Positions 1 through 8,965 of a stretch of 46,070 nt of DNA are shown here, piece by piece. The notes beneath the pieces were generated by a model. That model had not been told where the DNA came from. It made no database searches and saw nothing but the letters and a program-made list of their open reading frames with translations. Origin of the DNA: Haloarculaceae archaeon (GTDB lineage: Archaea; Halobacteriota; Halobacteria; Halobacteriales; Haloarculaceae). The stretch is taken from NCBI GenBank assembly GCA_007122455.1, contig SKTU01000095.1, forward strand, positions 1 to 46,070, in the 5' to 3' direction. The position numbers and the translations under genes were made by a program. Each line of letters opens with the position of its first letter. Within the stretch, counting starts at the first letter, position 1.

Positions 1-762
1 CGAGGTGGCGTACATCGGTTCGTCGACGCCGGCCGCGGTGAACGGTCCCATCGTCTCGAACTGCGGCTCTTCGATCTTCATCTCGGAGTGGACCGTGAAC
101 CGTGCAGTCACGAACATCGGCGCTTCGATGCCGGTGACGCAGACCTCGCCGTCACCCTGCGCCGCGTGACAGTCCGCGGTACTGAACAGTCCTCCCTCGA
201 CTTCGACGGGAAGGTAGAGCGTCGAGCCCGCGGTGAGATGTTTGATGTCGACGTTGCCACCGACCCGACGCGGTGGTAGCGTGTCGTGTTCACCGTCCTC
301 GCCGGGAGCGACGCCGATGACGCCGGGGAACGGATCCAGCGGTACCTCGATCCCGTCGACGAACCGACCGACGTCGCCCTCGAGATCCCAGACGTGTAGC
401 CCCGGTTCGTCGAACTCCTCAGGGAGCAGTCCCAGTCCCATCTCACCCGGGAAGAAGAGCGTGTATCCCCACCCCTTGTGCTGGAGATCGAGCAGTTCGA
501 CCTCCAGGACGTCACCCGGCTCGGCACCCTCGACGGCGACCGGCCCGGTGAGCGGGTGGACCGGATCGAAGCTGATCGATGTGACGTCCTCGGCGGTCGT
601 TTCGACGGTCACCTGTCTGTCGGTCGCGTCCCGACATTCGAAGCGGACGACGTCGCCGCTCTCGACGGTCAGTACTGGTTCCAGGCTGTTGTCCCACACG
701 CTGTGGACGTTCTCGTCGGCATCGCTCAGCCGGTAGTCGACGCTGTAACTCTGTTGTGACAT
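1..762 (-). CDS. acetamidase/formamidase family protein (C-terminus cut by window edge)
   Basis: The minus-strand frame is open from an ATG at 762 to base 1, giving 254 codons without a stop, so the C-terminus lies outside the window. The family hydrolyses formamide or short amides to ammonia and the acid, in the cytoplasm. Seen: a GNVDIKHL stretch followed by a DCHAAQGDGE stretch, which match the conserved metal-binding core of FmdA/AmdA proteins. A TATA-like element (TTTATTTT on the minus strand, about 784-791) sits 27 bases before the ATG, so the message is probably leaderless. It is divergent from the MutS-family gene. The substrate (formamide, acetamide or other) cannot be told from sequence. 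Confidence 0.85.
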   Translation of the reverse strand, partial: MSQQSYSVDYRLSDADENVHSVWDNSLEPVLTVESGDVVRFECRDATDRQVTVETTAEDVTSISFDPVHPLTGPVAVEGAEPGDVLEVELLDLQHKGWGYTLFFPGEMGLGLLPEEFDEPGLHVWDLEGDVGRFVDGIEVPLDPFPGVIGVAPGEDGEHDTLPPRRVGGNVDIKHLTAGSTLYLPVEVEGGLFSTADCHAAQGDGEVCVTGIEAPMFVTARFTVHSEMKIEEPQFETMGPFTAAGVDEPMYATS

Positions 763-845
763 AGCATACCGTATTCGTCGCCGGGAAAATAAACGTTCGT
801 CACCCAACCACGGGACTAATACGGTTACCGGCTCTGTGACCGGCT

Positions 846-2582
846 ATGCGACTGGAGGAGTACTGGGGGATCGGGCCGAAGACGCGGGCCGTTCTGGAGG
901 CGTCGCTGGGGACTGAAGCTGCCATCGAGGCGATCGAGGCCGGCGACCTGCGGAGCCTCGTCGACGCCGGGGTCGACCGGAGCCGCGCGACCCGAATCCT
1001 CCGTCGGGCCCAACCGGCGCAGGGAATGGAGCTCCTCGCGACCGGTGACGCCCGCGCCGTTTACAAGACGATAATCGAACTCGCTGCCGAGAAGGCAGTC
1101 TGCGAGGAGGCTGCCGCGAGGCTTCGCGTGCTGACGCCGCTGACGGATCAGGACGCGATGAGCGATCGACTCGACGCCGTCGAGCGTGGCCGAGAGACGT
1201 GGCGCGACCTCGATTCGGACGCACGATCGACCGTTCGTGACGTCTTCGCCGCATACGACGAGCGAGGTGGCGGGCAACTCGCCGCCGTCGAAACGGCGAT
1301 CGAGCTCCACGAGTCCGCGCCGACCGACGGCGCGTTCGAACCGATCGCGGAGCTCGACCCCGGCGGGCTCTCCGACGCGGCCGTCGCCCTCGGTGCACTC
1401 GGTGACGGTCGGGTCCGGAGCGGCGCCGACGAGGAACTCGACCGGCTTCGGGACGCGCGCGAAACTGTCGAGACGATGCGCGCCGACACGACTGGATTGG
1501 TCGAGGAGCTCCGATCGGAGGGCGTTCGGGATACGACGGCGTTTCGCGACGGGCTGGTCGAGCGACTCCGGGATGAAACGACGATCGACACGGCGGGGAT
1601 TCGGGAGGCGATGCCCGAAGACGCCCTCGACGCGACCGGGTTTATCGACGGAACGCTCCGGTTTCTCCGCGACTCCCTCGAGGAGTCGGTCGACGAACGG
1701 GCGGCGGCGGTTCGGGAGTCACTGGAGGCCGACCTCGACGCTGCTCGCGAGGACGTCGAGCACGCTCGAGCGGCGGTCGACCGCGTCGCTCGGGACCTAT
1801 CCCTGGGTCGGTTCGCCGAGACGTACGACCTCCAGCGACCGACCTACGCGACAGACGACGCGCTGGCGGTGACCGGCGCCCGAAACCTCTCGCTTCTGGC
1901 GAGCGGCGGTGCGGTCCAGCCGGTGACGTACGCCCTCGGCGAGCACGGCATCGACGCTCCCGTCGGCCACCGCGTCGCGGTGCTCACCGGCGCCAACAGC
2001 GGCGGAAAGACGACGCTCTTGGAGACGCTCTGTCAGATAGAGATCCTCGCTCACATGGGGCTTCCCGTCCCGGCCGAAACCGCGAGGCTCTCCGTTCGGG
2101 ATCGGATCGTCTTCCACCGCCGGCACGCGAGCTTCAATGCGGGCGTTCTCGAGTCGACGCTGCAGTCGGTCGTTCCACCGCTGACTGCCGGTGAGCGAAC
2201 GCTCATGCTCGTCGACGAGTTCGAGGCGATCACCGAGCCCGGGCGAGCGGCGGATCTACTCCACGGACTCGTCCGACTCACCGTCGACGAGGGCGCCCTC
2301 GGCGTTTTCGTCACCCACCTCGCCGACGATCTCGAACCGTTACCGTCGTCAGCTCGGACCGACGGGATCTTCGCGAAGGGGCTCACCGACGACCTCGAGC
2401 TGGAGGTCGACTACCAGCCGCGGTTCGGCGAGGTCGGTCGATCGACGCCGGAGTTCATCGTCTCGCGACTGGTTGCCAACGCTGACGACGCGGCCGAGCG
2501 AGCCGGTTTCCGGACGCTCGCCGAGGCGGTCGACACTGAAGTCGTCCAGCGAACGCTCGCCGACGCTCGCTGGCGCGACTAG
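846..2582 (+). CDS. MutS-family DNA mismatch repair ATPase, archaeal MutS2-like
   Basis: A 578-residue MutS-related ATPase. Residues about 5-55 resemble a helix-hairpin-helix domain, about 190-320 are charged helical or coiled-coil, and the C-terminal third is the ABC-type ATPase, with Walker A GANSGGKTT at 382-390 and Walker B LMLVDEFE at 453-460. The N-terminal mismatch-recognition domain of MutS1 and the C-terminal Smr nuclease domain of bacterial MutS2 are not visible. MutS2/MutS5-type proteins act on recombination intermediates or stalled ribosomes rather than classical mismatches, and which applies here is unknown. A TATA-like box (actaatac, 815-822) lies 27 bases before the ATG. The stop overlaps the convergent thioesterase by 4 bases. 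Confidence 0.85.
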   Translation: MRLEEYWGIGPKTRAVLEASLGTEAAIEAIEAGDLRSLVDAGVDRSRATRILRRAQPAQGMELLATGDARAVYKTIIELAAEKAVCEEAAARLRVLTPLTDQDAMSDRLDAVERGRETWRDLDSDARSTVRDVFAAYDERGGGQLAAVETAIELHESAPTDGAFEPIAELDPGGLSDAAVALGALGDGRVRSGADEELDRLRDARETVETMRADTTGLVEELRSEGVRDTTAFRDGLVERLRDETTIDTAGIREAMPEDALDATGFIDGTLRFLRDSLEESVDERAAAVRESLEADLDAAREDVEHARAAVDRVARDLSLGRFAETYDLQRPTYATDDALAVTGARNLSLLASGGAVQPVTYALGEHGIDAPVGHRVAVLTGANSGGKTTLLETLCQIEILAHMGLPVPAETARLSVRDRIVFHRRHASFNAGVLESTLQSVVPPLTAGERTLMLVDEFEAITEPGRAADLLHGLVRLTVDEGALGVFVTHLADDLEPLPSSARTDGIFAKGLTDDLELEVDYQPRFGEVGRSTPEFIVSRLVANADDAAERAGFRTLAEAVDTEVVQRTLADARWRD

Positions 2583-2986
2583 TCGCCCTGGAAGTCGGCA
2601 ACTGCCTCCCGGATCTCCTCGGGGACGGCCATCGACTCGCCGTTCTCGTCGACGCCGGCGTAGACCAACCGCCCCTCGACGAGGACTGTGTCGTCGGCCT
2701 TTCGGCGACATTCGTAACCGAGCTGCAGGCTCGAGCGGCCGATCGACGTGACCTCCATCGCGTTGACGAGCTCGTCGCCGACGGTCGCCGACTCGCGGTA
2801 ATCGAGCTCGACGTTGACGACGTGAACCTTCCAGCCGATCCGCGCTCGACGCTCGTAAGGGTAGCCGAGCGCGGTCATGTACGCGACGAACGTCTCGTCC
2901 TGATAGACGAGATAGTTCCCGTAAAAGACGATCCCTTGAGCGTCGGCTTCGGCGAACCGAACGGTGTTCTCCCAGACGTCGTGCAT
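2579..2986 (-). CDS. acyl-CoA thioesterase, hotdog fold (4HBT family)
   Basis: A 135-residue single-domain hotdog protein of normal length for the YbgC/4-hydroxybenzoyl-CoA thioesterase family, which hydrolyses acyl-CoA thioesters. Near the N-terminus is AEADAQGIVFYGNYLVY, the family's active-site segment with its conserved Asp. The start was placed at ATG 2986 because the family similarity begins there. The same frame is open for another 220 codons upstream, but that part runs antisense to the amidase and is low-complexity. A TATA-like TTTA (3014-3017) lies about 29 bases upstream. The acyl substrate is unknown. Confidence 0.85.
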   Translation of the reverse strand: MHDVWENTVRFAEADAQGIVFYGNYLVYQDETFVAYMTALGYPYERRARIGWKVHVVNVELDYRESATVGDELVNAMEVTSIGRSSLQLGYECRRKADDTVLVEGRLVYAGVDENGESMAVPEEIREAVADFQGD

Positions 2987-3065
2987 GTCGACAGACGACG
3001 CTTCTGTCTCGTAAATCGGTACCGGTGGGCGCAGCTTTTTGTCCCCCTCACCCCTCGACTTTCTC

Positions 3066-4502
3066 GTGTCAACGCCTATCACTCGAATGACTGCAGCCGG
3101 TATCGCACGGCGAATCAGGGACGGCGAACTCTCGGCCCTCGAGGTCGTCGAGGCGCATCTCGACCGAATTCGGGAGCGCAACGACCGGACGAACGCCTTC
3201 GTGACGGTCACAGACGAGACGGCTCGCGAGGCCGCTGCCGACGCCGACCGGGCGCGCGAGGCGGGCGAGCCGATCGGCCCGCTGCACGGCGTTCCGGTCG
3301 CGATCAAGGATCTCGCGAACGTCGAGGGGGTCAGAACGACGTCCGGGTCGCTGTTCTTCGAGGACCGTATCGCCGAGGAGGACTCGCCGTTCGTGGCGCG
3401 GCTTCGCGAGGCCGGTGCCGTCTTCGTCGGCAAGACGAACACGCCGGAGTTCGGGCTCGGGACGACGACGAACAACCTCGTCGCCGGGCGGACGGGAACG
3501 CCGTTCGACCCCGAGCGCGTCTCCGGCGGCTCTTCGGGCGGTGCCGGGGCGGCGGTCGGTGACGGACTGGTGCCGCTCGCTTCCGGCTCCGACGTCGGTG
3601 GTTCGATCCGCATCCCGGCGAGCCTCTGCGGCGTGTACGGGCTCAAGCCGACCTACGGGTTGATCCCGATGCAGCGGCGCCCGAACGCCTTCGCCGCCCA
3701 GACGCCGTTCTCACACAAGGGCCCGATGACGCGGACGGTCGAGGACGCCGCGCTCATGCTCGAGGTGATGGCTGGTGAGCATCCACGGGATCCGTTCTCG
3801 CTCGTCGCCGACGACGACTACCTGTCGGCCGTCGATCGGTCGATCGACGAGTTGCGGATCGCGTACACGCCGGACCTCGGCGTCTACCCGATCGAACCGG
3901 CGGTTCGGGAGACGCTCGACGACGCGATCGAGGCGTTCGAGGCCGCCGGCGCCGAGGTGGAGGCGGTCGAACCGGAGTTCCGTCGCGACCGAACGGAGAT
4001 CCTCGACGCCTTCTACACGATGGCGAAGGCCGGCTGGCAGGCGATCTTCGACGAACTCGAGGAGCAGGGGTTCGATCCTCGGGGCGACGACCGGGACCGG
4101 ATCCGCCCGTATCTCGTGGATCTCGTGTTGGACGCGGAGGTGCCCAGCGTCCGGGAGTACAAGGCGGCAGACGTGGTTCGGACGGACGTCTTCGACGACC
4201 TCCAGGATCTTTTCGAGGAGTACGATCTCGTGGTGTCGGCGACGCTTTCGACGACCGCGTTCCCGCACGGCGAGGAGCCGGAGACGATCGACGGCGTCGA
4301 GATCGAACCGCTCCGCGGCTGGGTGCTAACCCAACCGTACAACTTCAGCGGCCATCCGGCCGCGTCGATCCCCGCCGGTTTCGTCGAGGGGCTGCCGGTC
4401 GGGATGCAGATCGCGGGTCGGCGACGTGCCGACGGTGACGTGCTCGCGGCGAGTGCGGCGCTCGAGCGGCAGCGGCCGTGGCGGGACGCCTACCCCGAGT
4501 GA
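3066..4502 (+). CDS. amidase (amidase signature family)
   Basis: About 478 residues. The Ser-cisSer-Lys triad is visible: Lys in LHGVPVAIKD, then the glycine-serine-rich segment GGSSGGAGAAVG and the nucleophile segment ASGSDVGGSIRIPAS. The family includes enantioselective amidases, indoleacetamide hydrolase, allophanate hydrolase and GatA. The lack of a gatB or gatC neighbour and the overall form favour a catabolic amidase over GatA. GTG 3066 was chosen because ITRMTAAGIA looks like the beginning of the domain and a T-rich element (about 3036-3041) lies 27 bases before it. ATG 3087 is an alternative start. It is divergent from the thioesterase. Confidence 0.87.
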   Translation: MSTPITRMTAAGIARRIRDGELSALEVVEAHLDRIRERNDRTNAFVTVTDETAREAAADADRAREAGEPIGPLHGVPVAIKDLANVEGVRTTSGSLFFEDRIAEEDSPFVARLREAGAVFVGKTNTPEFGLGTTTNNLVAGRTGTPFDPERVSGGSSGGAGAAVGDGLVPLASGSDVGGSIRIPASLCGVYGLKPTYGLIPMQRRPNAFAAQTPFSHKGPMTRTVEDAALMLEVMAGEHPRDPFSLVADDDYLSAVDRSIDELRIAYTPDLGVYPIEPAVRETLDDAIEAFEAAGAEVEAVEPEFRRDRTEILDAFYTMAKAGWQAIFDELEEQGFDPRGDDRDRIRPYLVDLVLDAEVPSVREYKAADVVRTDVFDDLQDLFEEYDLVVSATLSTTAFPHGEEPETIDGVEIEPLRGWVLTQPYNFSGHPAASIPAGFVEGLPVGMQIAGRRRADGDVLAASAALERQRPWRDAYPE

Positions 4503-4517
4503 CGACTCGTTCCTGCA

Positions 4518-5687
4518 CTATCCTTCGTGGCGCGTCGTCCGGACGGCGTTTTCCCTGACGTACTCCCAGTCGATCGAGACGCCCAGTCCAGGACCGTTCG
4601 GTACGGGGTAGCAGCCGTCCTCGACTGCGTCGATAGAGTCGGTGTACTCGTCGTAGATCGGTGGTTCGTTGTGCGGCGTCCGCGCCTTCGGACCGACGAC
4701 GCCGACCTCGTAGTAGTTCGCGTTCCGGGTCGCGGCCATGCAGTGCCGCGTCGCCGGTGACGGAAGGTGATACTCCATGTCGATTCCGAACCCTTCGGCG
4801 ACGTGAGCTGCTTTCATCGCTCCGGTGATGCCGCCGTCGAGGTCGACGTCGGCTCGAAGGAAGTCGGTCGCCCCGGCGACGACCGCGTCGGTCTTCGGCT
4901 CGAGCCAGCGGGTCTGCTCGGTGAGTAACAGCGGCGTCTCGAGGGAGTCGGCGAGTCGAGCGTTGGCGTGTTCGGAGCGCCCGCCGTCACCCAGTGGGTC
5001 CTCGTACCAGAAATACCCCTGTCGGTCGAGTTCCCGGCCGACTCTGAGCGCCTGCCCGTACGTCTCGTACTCGCAGACCGGATCGTGCATCAGGTCGAGG
5101 TCGTCGCCGAGTCGCTCGCCGACAGCCCGGACGGTTTCGACTTCGCGATCGATGTCGACGGCCTCCTGACCGCGCCACGTGTGGAGCTTGTAGCCCGGAA
5201 AGCCGAGATCTCGGACCTCCGCGCCGAACTCCGCGTACGCTTCCGGGGAGTCGAGGCCGTTCTCGCCGGCGGAGTACGTCGATACATAGGCCGGAAGCTC
5301 GGTCCGGTAGGTGCCGAGCAGCGCGTGGATCGGGGCGTCGTGATGCTTGCCGGCAAGATCCCACAGCGCGACGTCGAGCGGCCCGATACCGGTGCCGTCG
5401 TACTTCCGGAGCGTTCGCTTGAGGTCGTACCAGATCGCCTCCCGTGCGAGAGCACTTCGGCCGACGAGGCCGTCGGCGAAGGATCTGAGTTGGGCGATTC
5501 CGGCACCTGTTCCGCCGACGTACTCGCCAGTGACGCCCGCGCCGGTCTCGACGCGGACCGCGTGACCGGTGTGATCGACTGACGCACCGGGCTCGTAGGC
5601 GTACTCCAGCCCCTTCGGGCTCCAGCCGACGTTGTCGAGCGGATACGTGAACGAAATTACCTCGATTGCCGTGATATTCGGTGGCAC
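4518..5687 (-). CDS. mandelate racemase/muconate lactonizing enzyme family protein (enolase superfamily)
   Basis: A 389-residue enolase-superfamily member starting at GTG 5687. Members abstract a proton alpha to a carboxylate using an Mg2+ site at the end of a TIM barrel. Apparent metal ligands are D202 (LMHDPV), E229 (WYEDP) and E257 (LLLTEQ). K167/H169 (KLH) on strand 2 and H307 (MEYHLPS) are candidate acid-base residues. A KxH rather than KxK motif points towards sugar-acid dehydratase-type members rather than muconate cycloisomerase, but this is inference. The substrate is unknown. It converges with the amidase and is divergent from the DJ-1 gene. Confidence 0.85.
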   Translation of the reverse strand: MPPNITAIEVISFTYPLDNVGWSPKGLEYAYEPGASVDHTGHAVRVETGAGVTGEYVGGTGAGIAQLRSFADGLVGRSALAREAIWYDLKRTLRKYDGTGIGPLDVALWDLAGKHHDAPIHALLGTYRTELPAYVSTYSAGENGLDSPEAYAEFGAEVRDLGFPGYKLHTWRGQEAVDIDREVETVRAVGERLGDDLDLMHDPVCEYETYGQALRVGRELDRQGYFWYEDPLGDGGRSEHANARLADSLETPLLLTEQTRWLEPKTDAVVAGATDFLRADVDLDGGITGAMKAAHVAEGFGIDMEYHLPSPATRHCMAATRNANYYEVGVVGPKARTPHNEPPIYDEYTDSIDAVEDGCYPVPNGPGLGVSIDWEYVRENAVRTTRHEG

Positions 5688-5809
5688 GTGTCGGCTACGA
5701 CGTCCGGGCTGATAAACCGGTTCGGCATCGGGTCGACGATCGCCGACGAATTCGAATTTGATATCGCAATATATGATTTATCACTTCTGCCGCCGGGACC
5801 CACAGCCTC

Positions 5810-6418
5810 ATGGCGCCACCCGCCGTTTCGGCGCACATGGACGTCACAATCCTGCTTTTCGACGGATTCGACGAGCTCGACGCGATCGGCCCCTACGAGG
5901 TGTTTCAGTCGGCCGCCCGCTACGGCGCCGACAGCAGTGCCTCGCTCGTGACGCTGGAACCGACCGGCCGCGTCACCGCACGCAACGGGGCGTTGATCGA
6001 ACCCCACGGAACGCTCGAGGGGGAGACCGACCTCCTCCTCGTCCCCGGTGGCGGCTGGAGCGACGGCGATTCGCCCGGCGTTCGTCGGGAGTACGACGAC
6101 GGTGCGATCCCCGAGACGCTCGCGGCCTACCACGAACGGGGGATCCGGGTCGGGTCGGTCTGTACGGGCTCGCTGCTTCTCGCCGGTGCCGGTCTGCTGG
6201 AGGGACAGCCCGCGACGACTCACCACACCGCACTCGAGGATCTCGGCGAACTGGGTGCCGACGTCCGCGAAGAGCGTGTCGTCGACAACGGCGACGTCGT
6301 CATGGCCGCCGGGGTCACATCCGGGATCGATCTGGCGCTCTACCTTCTCGACCGCGAGCACGGTGCCGAGGTCGCCGACAGCGTCGCCCGGGAACTGGAA
6401 CACGAGCGAGCGATTTAG
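5810..6418 (+). CDS. DJ-1/PfpI family protein (type 1 glutamine amidotransferase-like)
   Basis: A 202-residue class I GATase-like fold. The opening VTILLFDGFDELDAIGPYEVF and the nucleophile elbow VGSVCTGSLLLAGAG, with its Cys, match the DJ-1/ThiJ/PfpI group close to isonitrile hydratases and the AraC-linked amidase-like domain. No helix-turn-helix domain is attached. An AT-rich TATA box (atatatgattta, 5769-5780) puts transcription start near 5805, so ATG 5810 would be nearly leaderless. Family similarity begins at ATG 5837, which is the alternative start. Activity (hydratase, protease, deglycase) cannot be decided. Confidence 0.82.
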   Translation: MAPPAVSAHMDVTILLFDGFDELDAIGPYEVFQSAARYGADSSASLVTLEPTGRVTARNGALIEPHGTLEGETDLLLVPGGGWSDGDSPGVRREYDDGAIPETLAAYHERGIRVGSVCTGSLLLAGAGLLEGQPATTHHTALEDLGELGADVREERVVDNGDVVMAAGVTSGIDLALYLLDREHGAEVADSVARELEHERAI

Positions 6419-6443
6419 GAGCCCTCCCCCCGGAGAGGCCGTC

Positions 6444-7175
6444 GTGCGTCTGAAACGATCCTACATCGGTATCGAGGGCGTCGGTCCGACTACCGAGCGG
6501 ACGCTCTGGGAGCAGGGTGCCCGCACGTGGGACGAGTTCGACCCGTCGCTCGTCGGGTCGACGACCGCCGACCGGATCGAATCGTTCATCGAGCGAGCAC
6601 GACCACGGCTCCGTGCGGGCGATTCGACGTTCTTCGAGCGGGCGCTGCCGAGCGACGAACGGTGGCGGCTCTACGAGGATTTCCGCGAGGAAGCCTGCTT
6701 CCTGGACATCGAGACGACCGGCCTCTTGCAGTCGAGCGACGACGTCACCTGCGTCAGCTTCCACCGCGACGGGGAGACGACGACGCTCGTACGCGGCGAC
6801 GATCTCTCCCGCGAGAACCTCCGGGCGCAGCTGGAGGCACCGCTCCTCGTGACGTTCAACGGCGCCCGCTTCGACGTTCCGTTTCTCGAGGAATCGTTCG
6901 ATCTCTCGATCGATCGACCGCATCTGGATCTGCTCTACCCCTGTCGTCGCGTCGGCCTGACGGGCGGGCTGAAGGCTATCGAACCCGCCGTCGGCGTCGA
7001 ACGCGACCGTTCCGACCTCTCGGGGCGGGACGCCGTACGCCTCTGGCGGGAACACGAACGCGGCGTCGACGGATCGCTCGAAACGCTCGTCTCGTACAAC
7101 CGGGAGGACACAGTCAACCTGCGGACGGTCGCCGACCGAACCGTCGAGCGGCTCGACGCCGACGTGTTGCCGTAG
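6444..7175 (+). CDS. RNase H-like exonuclease domain protein (YprB/RNase_H_2 type)
   Basis: 243 residues from GTG 6444. An N-terminal segment (about 1-50, YIGIEGVGPTTERTLWEQG) resembles a helix-hairpin-helix that could bind DNA. The rest is a DEDD-type nuclease: FLDIETTGL (first D and E), TFNGARFDVPFL, HLDLL, and YNREDTVNL carrying the last Asp. All acidic positions appear present, so it is probably an active metal-dependent 3'-5' exonuclease on DNA or RNA. It lies 25 bases after the DJ-1 gene and may be co-transcribed. The same frame is open far upstream, but that part is a shadow of the DJ-1 gene. Confidence 0.8.
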   Translation: MRLKRSYIGIEGVGPTTERTLWEQGARTWDEFDPSLVGSTTADRIESFIERARPRLRAGDSTFFERALPSDERWRLYEDFREEACFLDIETTGLLQSSDDVTCVSFHRDGETTTLVRGDDLSRENLRAQLEAPLLVTFNGARFDVPFLEESFDLSIDRPHLDLLYPCRRVGLTGGLKAIEPAVGVERDRSDLSGRDAVRLWREHERGVDGSLETLVSYNREDTVNLRTVADRTVERLDADVLP

Positions 7176-7263
7176 CGACACGGAACTGAAGTCGCTCGGT
7201 AGCGTCCCCGCGGACGTTCCAGCCGAACGGAACCGATTTCCCTCCCGGGCCGGAAGCCGAGTC

Positions 7264-8049
7264 ATGGAGTGGCGGCTCATTTCCGAACAGCGGCTCGGCG
7301 GCGCGGCCGCGATGGCGTTCGACGAGATCGCCGCCGAGACGGTCGCGTCCGGCGGCCCGGCGACCGTCCGGCTCTATCGGTGGTCGCCGAGCACGCTCAC
7401 GCTCGGCTACGGCACCGAACCGGACGAGATCGACTGGGCGTTCTGTGACTCCGAAGGGATCGACGTCACGAGACGGCCGACCGGTGGCGGTGGGATCTAT
7501 CACGACCACGTCGGTGACGTGGCGTACTCGATCGTCGCGCCCGCCGAACCGTTTCCGAGCGACGTCACCGACTGCTATCGGCAGCTCTGCGAACCGGTCC
7601 TGTCGGCCTTCGAGCGGATCGGCGTCGACGTCGACTTCGCCGACGCGCCACGGGCGGCGATCCATTCACCGGCCTGCTATCTCCGGGCGATGGATCCACG
7701 GCACGATCTGACGGGACCGGACGGTCGAAAGATCGCCGGCAACGCCCAGTACCGGACGCGCGAGGCGATCGTACAGCACGGCTCGCTCACGTTTTCGGTC
7801 GACGCCGACCGTCACCTCGGCTGTTTCGCCGATCCACCGGACGCCGAGACGTTCCGCGAGCGGGTCGGCGGCGTCGACGAATACGCCGACGTAGAGCGGG
7901 CCGATTTCGTCGCGGCACTGGAGGCAGAGCTCGCCGACTGGGCCGGCGCCGACCCCGGCTCCTGGAGCGACGACGAACGGCGTCGCTGTGCCGATCGCGT
8001 CGAGGCGAAGTTCGGTGCCGACGCGTGGGTCCGCGAGCGAACGACGTAA
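7264..8049 (+). CDS. lipoate--protein ligase A family protein (LplA/LipM-like)
   Basis: A 261-residue biotin/lipoate protein ligase-fold protein. The [12 protein letters not shown] segment (70-81) is the lipoate/lipoyl-AMP binding loop, and K156 in [11 protein letters not shown] is the conserved lysine. The family attaches lipoate or octanoate to the E2 or GcvH lipoyl domain. Cys138 in SPACYL sits where LipM octanoyltransferases keep a nucleophile, but many ligases also have a cysteine there, so ligase versus transferase is open. There is no separate LplB-type domain and no lipoyl-domain target gene nearby. It starts 88 bases after the nuclease. Confidence 0.82.
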   Translation: MEWRLISEQRLGGAAAMAFDEIAAETVASGGPATVRLYRWSPSTLTLGYGTEPDEIDWAFCDSEGIDVTRRPTGGGGIYHDHVGDVAYSIVAPAEPFPSDVTDCYRQLCEPVLSAFERIGVDVDFADAPRAAIHSPACYLRAMDPRHDLTGPDGRKIAGNAQYRTREAIVQHGSLTFSVDADRHLGCFADPPDAETFRERVGGVDEYADVERADFVAALEAELADWAGADPGSWSDDERRRCADRVEAKFGADAWVRERTT

Positions 8050-8087
8050 GCCGAAGCGGCTTTGGCCGGCCGCCTCCGACCGACGGT

Positions 8088-8921
8088 ATGCTCAGGATCG
8101 GCGCACACACCTCGATCGCGGGCGGCGTCTACAACGCCGTCTCCGAGCAGATAGAGTACGACGGCAACTGCGGACAGATTTTCACCCACTCCCCACAGGT
8201 CTGGCAGGACCCGAACATCGAGGACGACGAGGCCGACCGATTCCGGGATCTCTCCGAGGAAAACGACGTTCGACCGTGGGTCATCCACTCGTCGTATCTG
8301 GTGAACCTCTGTACCCCGAAGGAGGATCTCCGCGAGAAATCGATCGACTCGATGCAGAAGGAAGTCGACGCCGCCGCGAAACTCGACATCCCGTACGTCA
8401 ACGTCCACCTGGGTGCGCACACGGGCGCTGGCGTCGAGGGCGGGCTCGACAACGCCGCCTCCGCGCTCGACGAACTCGAGGTTCCGGACGGCGTGACGGT
8501 GCTCGTCGAATCGGACGCCGGGAGCGGAACAAAGCTCGGCGGCCAGTTCGAACATCTGGCTGGCGTGCTCGAGCGAAGCGAACAGGAACTGGAGGTCTGT
8601 CTTGATACTGCCCACGCGTTCGCCGCCGGCTACGATCTCTCGACGCCCGAAGGGGTCGAGGAGACGTTCGCGGAGTTCGACGACGTCGTCGGCCTCGAGA
8701 AGCTCGCCTGCGTCCACCTCAACGACTCGAAGCACGACTGCGGCACCAACAAGGACGAGCACGCCCACATCGGGGAGGGGCTCATCGGTCCGGAGGGGAT
8801 GGAAGCGTTTCTCAACCACGACGCCGTCGACGACGTGCCGCTCGTTCTGGAGACGCCGACCGAGGACGGCAAGAGCTACGAGTGGAACATCCAGCGGGTG
8901 CGGGAGCTGTACGATCGGTAG
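8088..8921 (+). CDS. nfo: endonuclease IV (AP endonuclease)
   Basis: A 277-residue TIM-barrel AP endonuclease. It cleaves the backbone 5' to abasic sites in base-excision repair using three zinc ions. Ligand segments appear in order: [74 protein letters not shown] and LVLETP. Length is normal. ATG 8088 was chosen because LRIGAHTS is the family's usual beginning. It follows the lipoate ligase-type gene by 38 bases on the same strand. Confidence 0.95.
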   Translation: MLRIGAHTSIAGGVYNAVSEQIEYDGNCGQIFTHSPQVWQDPNIEDDEADRFRDLSEENDVRPWVIHSSYLVNLCTPKEDLREKSIDSMQKEVDAAAKLDIPYVNVHLGAHTGAGVEGGLDNAASALDELEVPDGVTVLVESDAGSGTKLGGQFEHLAGVLERSEQELEVCLDTAHAFAAGYDLSTPEGVEETFAEFDDVVGLEKLACVHLNDSKHDCGTNKDEHAHIGEGLIGPEGMEAFLNHDAVDDVPLVLETPTEDGKSYEWNIQRVRELYDR

Positions 8922-8965
8922 CGCGTGTCGGTCGCCTTTTGAGTGTTCGCCTCCAACAACGACCG

